The position numbers and the translations under genes were made by a program. The notes beneath the pieces were generated by a model. The model saw nothing but the letters and a program-made list of their open reading frames with translations. It made no database searches and was not told where the DNA came from. Source: Beroe forskalii (taxonomy: Eukaryota; Ctenophora; Nuda; Beroida; Beroidae). Taken from it: a stretch of DNA of 64,000 nt. Positions 43,320 to 52,824 of this stretch are shown here, in pieces (the stretch's first letter is position 1; each line of letters starts with the position of its first letter). The DNA lies in contig WFMF01000131.1 of the NCBI GenBank assembly GCA_011033025.1, forward strand, positions 362,282 to 426,281, read 5' to 3'.

Positions 43320-44395
43320 CCTTGCACAGGGCTGTAACATTAACATCAACAATCACATCAACTACAACATAAACCAGTTTTACGATACAGTTATAATGCA
43401 TTGACGTGACAGTTGAATCGTTACAACACAGTTTCATCTCTACGACACAGTAACACGTTACGACACAGTAACATCGTAACGGCACAGTAACACCGTTAAT
43501 ACGACACAGTAACACCTTAACAGCACAGTAAATTAATGTCGTTACGACACAATAGCACCGTAACGACACAGTTATGCAGTTACTACACAGTAACGCAGTT
43601 ACGACGAAGTCACGCAGTTACGACGAAGTCACGCAGTTACGATACAATAACGCCGTTATACGACAAAGTAACATCGTGACGACACAGTTTCCTTGTAACC
43701 GCACAGTAGCTCACTTACACAGTAAGGACGTTACGACAAAGCTGTAACACCATAACGACGCAGTTACGACACAGTCTGTACGCACTACGCAGTTCCAACA
43801 GAGTAACACAGTTACGAAAAAGTCACGCAGTTACGACACAGTCATGCAGTTACGACTCAGTAACACCGTTACAACACAGTAACGCAGTAACACCCTTACG
43901 ACGCAGTTACGACACAGTATAACACCGCTACGACGCAGTTAAACAAAGTCACATTGTTACGACATAGCAATACCGTTACGACACAGTTTCATTGTTAAGT
44001 CACAATAAAACCTTCACAGCACAGTAAGGACGTTACGACACAGTAACACCGTCACAACACCGTAAGGACGTTACGACACACCACGGCTGTTATACGACAC
44101 ATTCAGGCCGTAATTAAGTGCTAAAGAAGCGCTGTTAAGACACCGTAAGTGTAATGCCGTTACGACAAAGTTACACTGTTACTACCACAGTAATGTTGCT
44201 ACCCCAGCTAGTTATAACGCAGTTACGATACAATAACACTGTTACAAGTACAACACAGTAACACCGCTTCAACACAGTTATTGTAAGGACGTTACGACAC
44301 AGTTACACTGTTACGACACATTTAACGTTGTTGCCCCAGAGTAACGCAGTTACAATACAAGTATACAATAACACTGTTACGACTAGCGAACGACC
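43320..44395. repeat. ACGACACAGTAACACCGTT satellite, left block
   Basis: Irregular units of about 15-22 bp built from GTTACGACACAGTAACACC. The unit itself is near-palindromic (GTTAC...GTAAC). The complementary block is at 46785-47860. Confidence 0.85.
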
Positions 44396-44399
44396 GGTT

Positions 44400-44600
44400 T
44401 AACCGTATCTCCATAAATCCGGTCACGGAATTTCGGTTGGCTGAAAACGCCCAGTCAACCGATATTTCTGTTCTGTTTTAATCTGAAATGGTTGATTGCG
44501 AGATCAAAATATTCGGTTACGGTTTCGGTTAGCTAAAACACCTGGTTAAGCGGTATTCGGTTTCCGTTCGGTTAACCGGTCCTATCCTAGTCATGCTGTC
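44400..44600. other. Unique spacer in the large TIR element
   Basis: Carries several GGTTAACCGG / CGGTTTAACCG phrases; present only on the left side of the element, no counterpart seen on the right. Confidence 0.5.
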
Positions 44601-44612
44601 GTCTAAATCCCA

Positions 44613-45130
44613 TTTGGGTTTGGGTTAGGGTCTGGGTTAGGGTTTGGGTTAGGGTTTGGGTTAGGGTTTGGGTTAGGGTTTGGGTTAGGGTTTGGGTTAG
44701 GGTTTGGGTTTGGGTTAGGGTTTGGGTTAGGGTTTGGGTTAGGGTTTGGGTTAGGGTTTGGGTTAGGGTTTGGGTTAGGGTTTGGGTTAGGGTTTCAGTT
44801 GGGGTTTGGGTTAGGGGTTTGGGTTAGGGCCGGTTAGGGTTTCGGGTTTGGGTTTGGGTTAGGGTTTGGGTTTGGGTTTGGTTTAGGGTTTGGGTTATTG
44901 CTAGGCTTTGGATTAGGCCTTGGGTTAGGGTTTCGGTTGACCCAAACTCTAACCCAAACCCAAACCCTAACCCAATCCCTAACCCAAACCTTAACCCAAA
45001 CCCTAACCCAAACTCAAACCCAAACCCAAACCCTAACCCAAACCCTAACTCAAACCCTAACCCAAACCATAACTCAAACCTTAACCCAAACCCTAACCCA
45101 TACCATGACTCAAACCCTAACTCTAGCCCG
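44613..45130. repeat. Telomere-like inverted array, first pair
   Basis: G-rich GGGTTAGGGTTT units (44613-44937) switch abruptly to C-rich CCCAAACCCTAA units (44938-45130), a head-to-head inverted array. The unit alternates TTAGGG with TTTGGG, unlike pure TTAGGG telomeres. ORFs here are artefacts. Confidence 0.9.
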
Positions 45131-45154
45131 ATTTAGGAGTTTAGGGCTGCCTTA

Positions 45155-45855
45155 ATTCATCGGCGCCTATAGGCGCCGAAAAAATAAGGAAGAACACAGA
45201 TAGCTAGAGATCAATATCGGCGCCTATAGGCGCCGATACTTCAGACTCGTACCGGGCCGTGGATCATGAAAAATATCACGATAGGTGCCTATAGGCGCTT
45301 ATAGGCGGTGATGGCCGTACAGACGCCTTTAGGCGGTCGAAAACCGCCGATGTCGCCGAAAAGCGGTGTATAGGCGCTTTTCGGCGCCGATAGGCGCCGA
45401 TGACCGCCGATCGAAAACTATCGGCGCCTATAGGCGCCGAAAAGCGGTACCGCCTATAGGCGCCTTGGCACATTCCCACTAGTGCAAACCGCCGATTCGG
45501 CGCCGATCAGCGCCGAATCGGCGCCTATAGGCGCCAATAAGTTTTTTCGGCGCCGATTCGGCGCCTATAGGCGGTACCGCCTTTAGGCGCCTATAGGCGC
45601 CTATAATTGAAATTTTCCAATTTTTCGCCTATAGGCGCCGATAAGCGCCTATGCACCGCCTATCGGCGCCGTCGGCGCTTTTCGACCGCTTATCGGCGCT
45701 TTAGTTTTCAACCGCCTTTAGGCGCCTATAGGCGCCGATACTGTTTCTTCGTCCCCGGCGATGTTCTAAGTATCGGCGCCTATAGGCGCCGATTTTGCCT
45801 TCTAGCAATTTGTGTTCTTCTACCTTTTTTCGGCGCCTATAGGCGCCGATGAATT
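45155..45855. repeat. GGCGCCTATAGGCGCC palindrome field, first block
   Basis: Many copies of the 16-bp perfect palindrome and shorter CGCCGATAGGCGC/AAGCGGT variants in both orientations; the block itself mirrors around about 45500. Confidence 0.9.
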
Positions 45856-45896
45856 AAAACATTCCTAAATTGGCGTGCGCTTTCGTCAGGTTAGGA

Positions 45897-46140
45897 TTTG
45901 GGGTTAGGGTTAGGGTTTGGGTTAGGGTTTGGGTTAGGGTTAGGGTTAGGGTTTGGGTTAGGGTTTGGGTTAGGGTTTGGGTTGGGTTAGGGGTTTGGGT
46001 TGGGTTAGGGTTTGGGTTCCTGACCCTAACCCTAACCCCAACCCTAAGCCTACCCCGCCTAACCCTAAACCTAAACCCAAACCCTAACCCTACCTTAACC
46101 CAACCCTAACCCTAACAACCCCAAGCCTAGCCCTAATCCT
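45897..46140. repeat. Telomere-like inverted array, second pair
   Basis: G-rich GGGTTAGGGTTT to about 46018, then C-rich CCCTAACCC to 46140. The C-rich half and following unique words (CCCAAATGTGGATGACATAC) recur at 55139-55300. Confidence 0.9.
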
Positions 46141-46199
46141 GACCCAAATGTGGATGACATACCGTGCAACGATGTTGCGGGCCAATTTAGGACTACTTT

Positions 46200-46765
46200 A
46201 ATTCATCGGCGCCTATAGGCGCCTACAGAATTTAGGCCAATGAATGTAGGTCATTGACTCGGAGCTCAGCTAATAAAACTCATCCTCGCTCCTTCAGGAC
46301 TGTTTTAATTCATCGAAAAAAAGAGGAAGAATATCGGCGCCTATAGGCGCCGATACGTAAGATGAAAACAGCATCGGCGCCTATAGGCGCCTATAGGCGG
46401 TTGAAAACATAGGCGCCGATAAGCGGTCGAAAAGCGCCGACAGCGCCGATAGGCGGTGCATAGGCGCTTATCGGCGCCTATAGGCGCCGATGACCGCCGA
46501 AAAATTGGAAAATGTCAATTATAGGCGCCTATAGGCGCCTAAAAGCGGTACCGCCTATAGGCGCCTAAAAGCGGTACCGCCTATAGGCGCCGAATCGGCG
46601 CCGAAAAAAACTTATAGGCGCCTATAGGCGCCTATAGGCGCCGAATCGGCGGTTTGCACTAGTGGGAATGTGCCGGCGCCGTATAAGCGCCTAATAAAAA
46701 ATATAAGCGCCTATAGGCCCCGATTCGGCGCTTGTCGGCGCCGAATCGGCGGTTTGCATATATAG
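46200..46765. repeat. GGCGCCTATAGGCGCC palindrome field, second block
   Basis: Same palindromic unit as 45155-45855; recurs with small deletions at 55335-55790. Confidence 0.9.
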
Positions 46766-46784
46766 GATTTAGCCATGCTGTCAT

Positions 46785-47860
46785 GACAGTAACACCGATA
46801 CGACACAGTAACACCGTAATAACAGCCTTACGTCGTTGTATGATATCCTACCCCCGTGCGCTCGCCGCAACGTTTCACAGCTGGACCTCAGAATTGCTGA
46901 TAGGGTCGGACATCGCCCGTCGACTGTGAGTGTGTCATAACGGTGTAACTGTGTCGTTACTGCGTAACTGTGTCGTAAAGAATCGTTCAAATAATACGTT
47001 GTCACCTATAGCAGGAGGGGGTTTCCGACTGATTACGTTACATGTTATTTTAACAGGTAAACCACTGTAAACTTGATTACGAGGGGGAGGGGGGTTAAAA
47101 TCGGCCAAAAATTGATCACGTAATATGTGAACGATCCCTTACTTTGTAACTGTGTCGTAACACTAACTGCGTAACTGCGTCGTAGCGGTGTTACTGTGTC
47201 GTAAGGGTGTTACTGTGTCGTGATGGTGTTACTGCGTGTTGTAACAGTGTTACTGTGTCGTAAGAATGAAACTGTTGTAATGGTATTAGTATTACTGTGT
47301 CATAACGATGTGACTGTGTAGTAGCTGCTTTACTGTGTCGTAACGGTGTTATTGTGTTGTAACGACGTTATTCGGTTATTGTGCTGTAAAGGTGTAACTG
47401 TGTCGTAACGGTGTTACTGTATTGTAACAGTTCTACTGTGTCGTAACGGTGTTACTGTATTGTATTTTTAACGGTTCTACTGTGTCGTAACGGTGTTATT
47501 GTCAGACGTCGTCTGAACATTATTTCAGACGGCGCGCCCCCGTCGGAGTTAAGAGGGGGTCAGACAATGGTTGACAAAGGTGTTACATTCACTGTGTTGT
47601 AACGGTGTTACTGCGGTTACTGTGTCGTAACGGTGTTACTGTGTCGTAACGATGTTACTGTGTCATTATAACGGTGTTACTGTGTCGTACTGTCGTAACG
47701 GTGTGACTTAATCGTAACGGTTCTACTGTGTCGTAACGGTGTTACTGTGTCGTGGGAATGAAACTGTGTTGTACTTGTAACGGTTCTACCGTCACGTCAA
47801 TGCATAACTGTATCGTAAAACTGGTTTATGTTGTTGTTGATGTGATTGTTGATGTTAATG
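46785..47860. repeat. GTCGTAACGGTGTTACTGT satellite, right block
   Basis: Complement of the left satellite. Contains two non-repeat inserts: about 46830-46930, and about 46985-47140 (ending ATCACGTAATATGTGAACGA). It also has a GTCAGACGTCGTCTGA palindrome near 47502. Recurs at 55800-56830. Confidence 0.85.
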
Positions 47861-47974
47861 TTACAGCCCTGTGCGAGGAATTGCCGTAAAATGTCACCTG
47901 CACGGCCAGCAGGAATTATATTTTTGAGGCAAACACACCCAAATGTCCATATCAGTTCAAATTTAACAAGTTAG

Positions 47975-48411
47975 CGATCAGCGCTGATCGGCGCTGATCA
48001 GCGCTGATCAGCGCTGATCAGCGCCGATGAGGAAAAATGGCGTTTACAAAGGCTCTTATGCAGGTGTTTTGGTCGGCGCTGATCAGCGCTGATCAGCGCT
48101 GATTTTAGACCATCAGCGCTGATCGGCGCTGATTGATCGCCGATCAGCGCTGATCAGCGCTGATCAGCGCTGATCGGCGCTGATCAGCGCCGATCAGCGC
48201 CGACGACCGCCGATGAGAATTTTAAAATTTCTGATCGGCGCTGATCAGCGCTGATCAGCGCTGATCAGCGGTGTCGCTGATCAGCGCTGATCGGGCCCGA
48301 TCAGCGCTGATCAGCGCTGATCAGCGCCGATCAGCGCTGATCAGCGCCGATCGGCGGTGGATCGGCGCTGATCAGCGCTGATCAGCGCCGATTGCAAAGT
48401 CAACATCTGCC
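47975..48411. repeat. Right TIR: GATCAGCGC palindrome field
   Basis: Complement of the left TIR, ending GATTGCAAAGTCAACATCTGCC at the target duplication. Confidence 0.9.
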
Positions 48412-49965
48412 GATTTTTTCATAGATTTTGCCAAATATGGGTAAAGTTGAAACTGGTCTATAGTTTACTATATCTTCTCTACTTCCTTTTTTGAAGATTG
48501 GTGAGATTTTGGCAGTCTTGAGTACATCTGGAAATTCACCTTTTTTCATGAGTTCGTTATATATATTACAGAGGACAGGTGTTATAATTTTGTTTGCCTT
48601 CTTGATTAGAACTAAGGGAATGTCACTTGTTTTGCTCATATCCAAGTCCTTTATAATTTCTGTAATCTCTTCTTTAGAGCATTCACTAAGTTCAATGGAT
48701 TCGTCACAGGGACAATTGAGATAGTTAGTAAAAGGTGGAATTGAAGTTATAGGGCAGTTGATTTGTGCAGTGTCATTAAGTTTTTGGGCTATGGATGAAA
48801 AGTAATCATTAAACTTTGAGGCTATCATACGTCTACAAACAATTCGTTGATTGTCAATAACAAATGATGGTTTAATTGAGCTTTTTTCTTTTCCTCTGAG
48901 CTTATTGATGAGTTTCCATGTCTTTTTACTGTCTTGGGAGCATTCAGTAAATTTACCATGTGTATATTTTTTCTTTGCTAGGTCTATGAGCTTTCGCAGT
49001 GTACGTAGGTGTTTTGTATATTTGTTTTTGTGGTCGTCAAGATTAGGGTCATTCTTCTTTTTTGCAGTTTGGTATTTTGTATAGAGCTCGTCGTTTGTAG
49101 CTATAGATTTAATAAGACCACTTGTTATCCAGGGATTGTTGATAGCATTTCTTTTTGTGGTTCTTGGTGTAACAAGTTTGCAAGTTTCGTCCACTGCTTC
49201 CTGGAAGGTTTCCATGAACTTTTCCATTGAGCTAGTTTGTCCAGTTTGTTCATTTGCCAATTTCTCCTCAAGTCGGTCAGAAAACTTATTTAGGTTTGAA
49301 TGGCTGTAGTTGTAGTGAATGGTCAGCTTATTTTCCAGTTTGATTGCAGGTTTTGTAATTTGTGACACGCTGAATACTGGGGAGTGGCTAGTTATTTCAT
49401 AGTCTAATGTTCCAGAGAGCTTAACCTCATTAGTACTATTGCAGAGTATGTTGTCAATACATGTTTCCATGCAGTTGGGTCTTTTGTGAGTGGCTATCGA
49501 GATAAGTGGACAGTAGCCAGATGATACAATCATCTCCTCATATTCCTGTTCTACTTTTAACTTAAGGTTAAGTAGGTTAATATTAAAGTCACCTAGCAGA
49601 TATACATCTTTGTCAGGCAGTTGCTTGATTATAAGATTTAGTTTGTCATTGAAGCTTCCAATTTTTCCATTAGGTGGCCTGTAAATAACACCAACATAAA
49701 CAGGATTTGAAAAATCAGTGATTTTAATAAACAGAGACTCAATATCGGGGTCACATATGCTTAGGGATGGGATTCTAGCATAATTGTGTATTTTGTTAAT
49801 GAGTAGGCCAATGCCAGTACCCGATGCCTTGCCATCAATTTTTGATTGGTATTCAGATATATAGTCCTCTGACAACGTATAGAGGGCTCCCTGATCTTCA
49901 GTTATGTTTGTTTCGGCTAATCCAATAACAGAAAATTTAAGTGGAAGTCTATGCATTTCAGTCAC
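48412..49965 (-). CDS. APE-type endonuclease and start of reverse transcriptase (ORF2)
   Basis: From the ATG at 49965 (the frame is open to about 50046) residues 10-200 form an apurinic-like endonuclease: AETN (E18), GVIYRPPN (93-99), LLGDFNIN (123-130, catalytic Asp/Asn), THKRPN...CIDNIL (159-173). The closing motif, usually SDH, reads TSH (192-194), so the Asp is replaced by Ser. Residues 260-430 are the linker helix region, and RT fingers begin near KISPIFKKGSREDIVNYRPV. The frame is then cut by the inserted element. Role: nick the target and prime reverse transcription. The missing Asp may weaken cleavage, or be a lineage variant. Confidence 0.85.
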
Positions 49966-50050
49966 AAATCTGTTAAAGTTTGTTCTGTTGCTCCCTATAT
50001 TCTGGAAGAGAGTGGAGAAGTTTGTTTTTTCATCTGATGTTTGTATACTT

Positions 50051-50413
50051 TTAGAGCAGATTTAAGGTTTTTATATTGTAGTTGGTGCACGAATCTAGGA
50101 TTTTATAATTTGTCTCAATGTATTGCAGAAATTCAGGGGACTCTTCTTCATAAGCCTTATCTGAATCATCATAATTAAGAATTTCTTGGAATGGATTATA
50201 TTTATGAACTTCTGTTAGTATGCAGGTATAACACTTTGATTTATCTCTTATACCTGCAGAAGTATTAGAGAGCTTCATGCATTTAAAATGAAGAGGCCTA
50301 TCACAGTTTGTACAGATGAAAATTTTTTGTCCTATTAAAACATGTTTGTTACAGACTTCACATATTTCCTTGGCTTGGTTATAATTGTTATTTGATTGCA
50401 TGGATTTATCCAT
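50051..50413 (-). CDS. ORF2 N-terminal PHD-like zinc finger
   Basis: A 120-codon frame with C18-C21, C34-C37, H42-C45 and C61-C64, a C4HC3-type pattern, followed by an acidic segment. It stops at 50051, but neighbouring frames continue the same type of sequence to the endonuclease. One missing A in an A-run near 50062 and another near 50046 would account for the breaks, so this is best read as the start of ORF2. PHD-like fingers may guide the element to chromatin; that is inference. Confidence 0.7.
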   Translation of the reverse strand: MDKSMQSNNNYNQAKEICEVCNKHVLIGQKIFICTNCDRPLHFKCMKLSNTSAGIRDKSKCYTCILTEVHKYNPFQEILNYDDSDKAYEEESPEFLQYIETNYKILDSCTNYNIKTLNLL

Positions 50414-50422
50414 ACTGAATTT

Positions 50423-51124
50423 TTAAGTAACCATGCTTGACAGCGCATGGGTGCTCTTACCTGTCAAAACATCACTGTAACCTCTGCCATCAACTTTAGG
50501 GCTGATAACAGCCTCCTTAATTTTACTAATCAATTTAAGGATACCCTGCCTACCAATATGAATGGGATCCTTGGGATTGTTAAAACATCTCATGCTCCTA
50601 TCAAGTAAGTTATCATATCCCACAAAGTCATTAAAATCTAAGAACCTTATAGATGGGTTCTTTTTAGACAAATACTCATAAAATAACTTATTGAATTCTA
50701 TGGCACGATCATTAATGTGACTGATGGCAGTGGGCAGTATGGGGGACACAATAAGTTGGCTTCTTGGACAGAGTGCTTGTATTTCTTCTACTTTTGCAAT
50801 AAAATTGTGCACATGATGAGCAGCAACATTGTCTGGATCAGGATCTTCATCAGTCCTACCCTTAGAGAAGTCTCTGAGATCATTCACCCCAACATGAAGA
50901 ACGACATTGCTGAAACCAACACAGGAAGTAGGGTCAATGTTACGGATATGATAGGTCTCTTTTCTAATTCCAGGCATGTTAGGACCAAAATTTTGAGGCT
51001 GGCTGTCAAATTTTAGATATTTGGTGTTACTATCGCCAAGTATGATTGTTGAATTAGCATTTGCTTTGTTGACTACTCTGAGGGTAATGCTGTATCTCAT
51101 GTAGTCATCGCTGGCAGAGTCCAT
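50423..51124 (-). CDS. ORF1 C-terminal part: end of AlkB domain and SGNH esterase
   Basis: Residues 9-16 (MRYSITLR) carry the two Arg spaced by six that close the AlkB substrate/2-oxoglutarate site; the rest of that domain lies in the overlapping upstream frame. Residues 25-200 form an SGNH hydrolase: block I GDSN with Ser32, block III HVGVND with Asn81, and block V DPIH with Asp186 and His189, so the catalytic set is complete. In CR1-like elements such an esterase is part of ORF1; its substrate is unknown. The 28-bp overlap with the upstream frame contains a GAAAAATGG run and probably marks a one-base frame change. Confidence 0.85.
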   Translation of the reverse strand: MDSASDDYMRYSITLRVVNKANANSTIILGDSNTKYLKFDSQPQNFGPNMPGIRKETYHIRNIDPTSCVGFSNVVLHVGVNDLRDFSKGRTDEDPDPDNVAAHHVHNFIAKVEEIQALCPRSQLIVSPILPTAISHINDRAIEFNKLFYEYLSKKNPSIRFLDFNDFVGYDNLLDRSMRCFNNPKDPIHIGRQGILKLISKIKEAVISPKVDGRGYSDVLTGKSTHALSSMVT

Positions 51125-52668
51125 TTTTCAATTGCATGGGTGAAGAACTGTTGGGATCTGTATGTCATTGAGTATATACTTGAATCTGAGACCTTTTCAA
51201 TGTGAGAGATTCCAGTGACTTTGTCCTTAAATTTGATAATGGCATCATTTCCAAATGAGACACAGTGTATTTTTGACAAAGGGTGAATAGACTTCTCATC
51301 GTCACTGTGTTCGGGAAGAAAACAGTCTTTCCCCTCATACTTATTGATAACGCATGAGTTGGGTATAGGACCGTCTTGATGAATTGTTTTGATGAGTTCA
51401 TTTATGGCAGGGGGAAGGCGACTTTGCCTGTTCTGTGGTGCTCCAGTGTACTTATATTTTTCTCCAAATGATGCTACAGATCTTCCATTTAGAGTTTTGA
51501 ATTTGGTTTTTGAGAGTAGGTTCATCAGTTGACCCTTAAGATCATCATTGATCCCACCTTGTGTGGTGTTCTCAATGTGTTTGGTAGGGTTCATCATGGT
51601 GGGTGGTTTTGTTGAGTACTCCTGTGTAGTACTCAAGGGAAATTCAGATGGAGGAGTTTCATTTGGCAGTAATTGGGTATGAGAAATACGACTGAGACTC
51701 ATACTCTTGTTATTTTCGATAACTGATGCTGAAAGGGAGTCTACATTCGACTTCAATGAGTCAATCTCATGACTTTGTTTGTTACATATCTCCATGAGTT
51801 TCTCTAGCTTATCTTCAATGGCTGGATTAGGTGAGATTGTAGTGGATGGTTTGAGTTGAGAACATAATTCGTCAAGCTTTTCCTGTAGGGTTTGAAACTC
51901 ATCTGATATTTCTTGAAAAGGTTTTTTGTGCTTTGGTGAGTCAACAAGGAGAATGAGATGCTGAAGGGTTAATGTGAGCTTCTCGATTTCATGTGCACGT
52001 TCACCAAGTTCCTCATTTAATTTGTGCAGACGGTCTGAATTAGGGAGAACTTGAGAGATGGAAAATTCAGCTGGTTCAGTCTTATCCATGGCATATGGAC
52101 ATTTGAAGCAGAATGGGCAACTCCAGTTGATAAGTTTGATGATTGATGTGTCATCAAGCCCATTGAGGTTCACACAGGTGTTATGCCATTGTTGCTTACA
52201 GTCAGAACATATCATGTAATAGGACTGACCATCTGAAGATTTATTGCATGGGCAGGTTTGTTTTGATGCCTGTGTCTTCTTAGGCTGCTTAACAATAACA
52301 GGGTCATTATCAGGCTTATTGGAGTTTGATTGACCTGGTTTATTCTGGGAAGCAGTAAGATCTTTTTTATCTTCAACATCAACTGTCAGAATTGTGATGT
52401 CAGCATCAGACTGGGGGTCAGGAAGGCTATCATTTAGTGCACATGGGTTGGCAATCGAAACAGCTTTGCTTAGGGATTTTGATCTTGTAACACTATTCCT
52501 CAATGCGTTAATGCCAGTTCTACCCTTGGAGCCTGCTCCAATAATGGGTATGACACTCCGTTTCTTTTCACCCTTCTTAGATTTTGGCAAATTTTCTTTT
52601 TCCTGGGATGTGATTGAGTCAGATTCTGATTCAACCAGTGCTTTTGGTGTCTTGTTTGGGGTCTCCAT
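51097..52668 (-). CDS. ORF1 N-terminal part: PHD finger, coiled coil, AlkB-like dioxygenase
   Basis: The likely start is METPNK at 52668; an in-frame hydrophobic stretch up to 52824 is probably untranslated. Numbering from 52824: PHD finger 191-239 (CPC, CSDC, WHNTC, CPFC), coiled coil about 265-375, AlkB-like domain from about 440. The latter shows INKYEGKDC, then the iron-binding H506-x-D508 (EHSDDE), then the distal H563 (FFTHAI), 57 residues later; in E. coli AlkB the H131-H187 gap is 56. The closing Arg pair follows in the overlapping frame (50423-51124). AlkB enzymes remove methyl groups from nucleic acids with Fe(II) and 2-oxoglutarate. Here it could repair or protect element RNA or cDNA (inference). 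Confidence 0.8.
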   Translation of the reverse strand: METPNKTPKALVESESDSITSQEKENLPKSKKGEKKRSVIPIIGAGSKGRTGINALRNSVTRSKSLSKAVSIANPCALNDSLPDPQSDADITILTVDVEDKKDLTASQNKPGQSNSNKPDNDPVIVKQPKKTQASKQTCPCNKSSDGQSYYMICSDCKQQWHNTCVNLNGLDDTSIIKLINWSCPFCFKCPYAMDKTEPAEFSISQVLPNSDRLHKLNEELGERAHEIEKLTLTLQHLILLVDSPKHKKPFQEISDEFQTLQEKLDELCSQLKPSTTISPNPAIEDKLEKLMEICNKQSHEIDSLKSNVDSLSASVIENNKSMSLSRISHTQLLPNETPPSEFPLSTTQEYSTKPPTMMNPTKHIENTTQGGINDDLKGQLMNLLSKTKFKTLNGRSVASFGEKYKYTGAPQNRQSRLPPAINELIKTIHQDGPIPNSCVINKYEGKDCFLPEHSDDEKSIHPLSKIHCVSFGNDAIIKFKDKVTGISHIEKVSDSSIYSMTYRSQQFFTHAIEKWTLPAMTT

Positions 52669-52824
52669 TAGATGTTGAAATGATACCGGGGTGAGTATCC
52701 ATGTACAGATCAGGAAACACAGCATCAGGGGGACCATGGACCAGATACCTGTAAAAAAGGAGATCACTGGGTGGAGATCAATGATAATGTATCTAATTAA
52801 ATTGAGTTTTAGGAACCGGATCAA

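Larger units (their letters stand above)
42777..48411. mobile_element. Large non-coding TIR element (Mutator-like?), 5635 bp, layered satellites
   Basis: The ends GGCAGATGTTGACTTTGCAA and complement are exact, flanked by GATTTTTT at 42769-42776 and 48412-48419. The outer inverted repeats run about 640 bp. Inward, mirrored layers follow: palindromic GATCAGCGC units; an ACGACACAGTAACACCGTT satellite and its complement; telomere-like repeats; and GGCGCCTATAGGCGCC palindromes. No convincing ORF is present. Subterminal sequence (AACTTGTTAAATTTGAACTG... GGCGTGTTTGCCTC and GATTGCAAAGTCAACAT) also occurs inside the MULE copies at 3682 and 38534. Hence the superfamily guess, together with the 8-bp duplication. 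Confidence 0.85.
40784..52824 (-). mobile_element. CR1/L2-group non-LTR retrotransposon with AlkB and esterase domains, interrupted by a MULE-like element
   Basis: Minus strand order: ORF1 (52668-50423) with PHD, coiled coil, AlkB-like and SGNH domains; ORF2 (50413-41417) with PHD-like finger, APE endonuclease and reverse transcriptase; 3' UTR from 41416 downward. The 42777-48411 insert splits the RT and is flanked by the 8-bp repeat GATTTTTT. Aside from the insert, only four single-base frame breaks were found and no internal nonsense codons, so the copy is young. The 5' boundary lies between 52670 and 53870; the 3' boundary may be at 37763. The APE endonuclease, esterase and PHD combination is known in CR1-like elements. 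Confidence 0.85.

Noticed and set aside
44898..45155. ORFs such as LTQTLTQT or RVRVWVRVW in the telomere-like arrays
   Set aside because: Translations of simple repeats.
44613..46140. A true chromosome end
   Set aside because: The arrays are internal, inverted, degenerate and inside a bounded transposon.
42777..48411. Helitron, LTR retrotransposon or viral insertion
   Set aside because: Terminal inverted repeats with an 8-bp duplication, no LTR, no Rep/helicase or capsid-like ORF.
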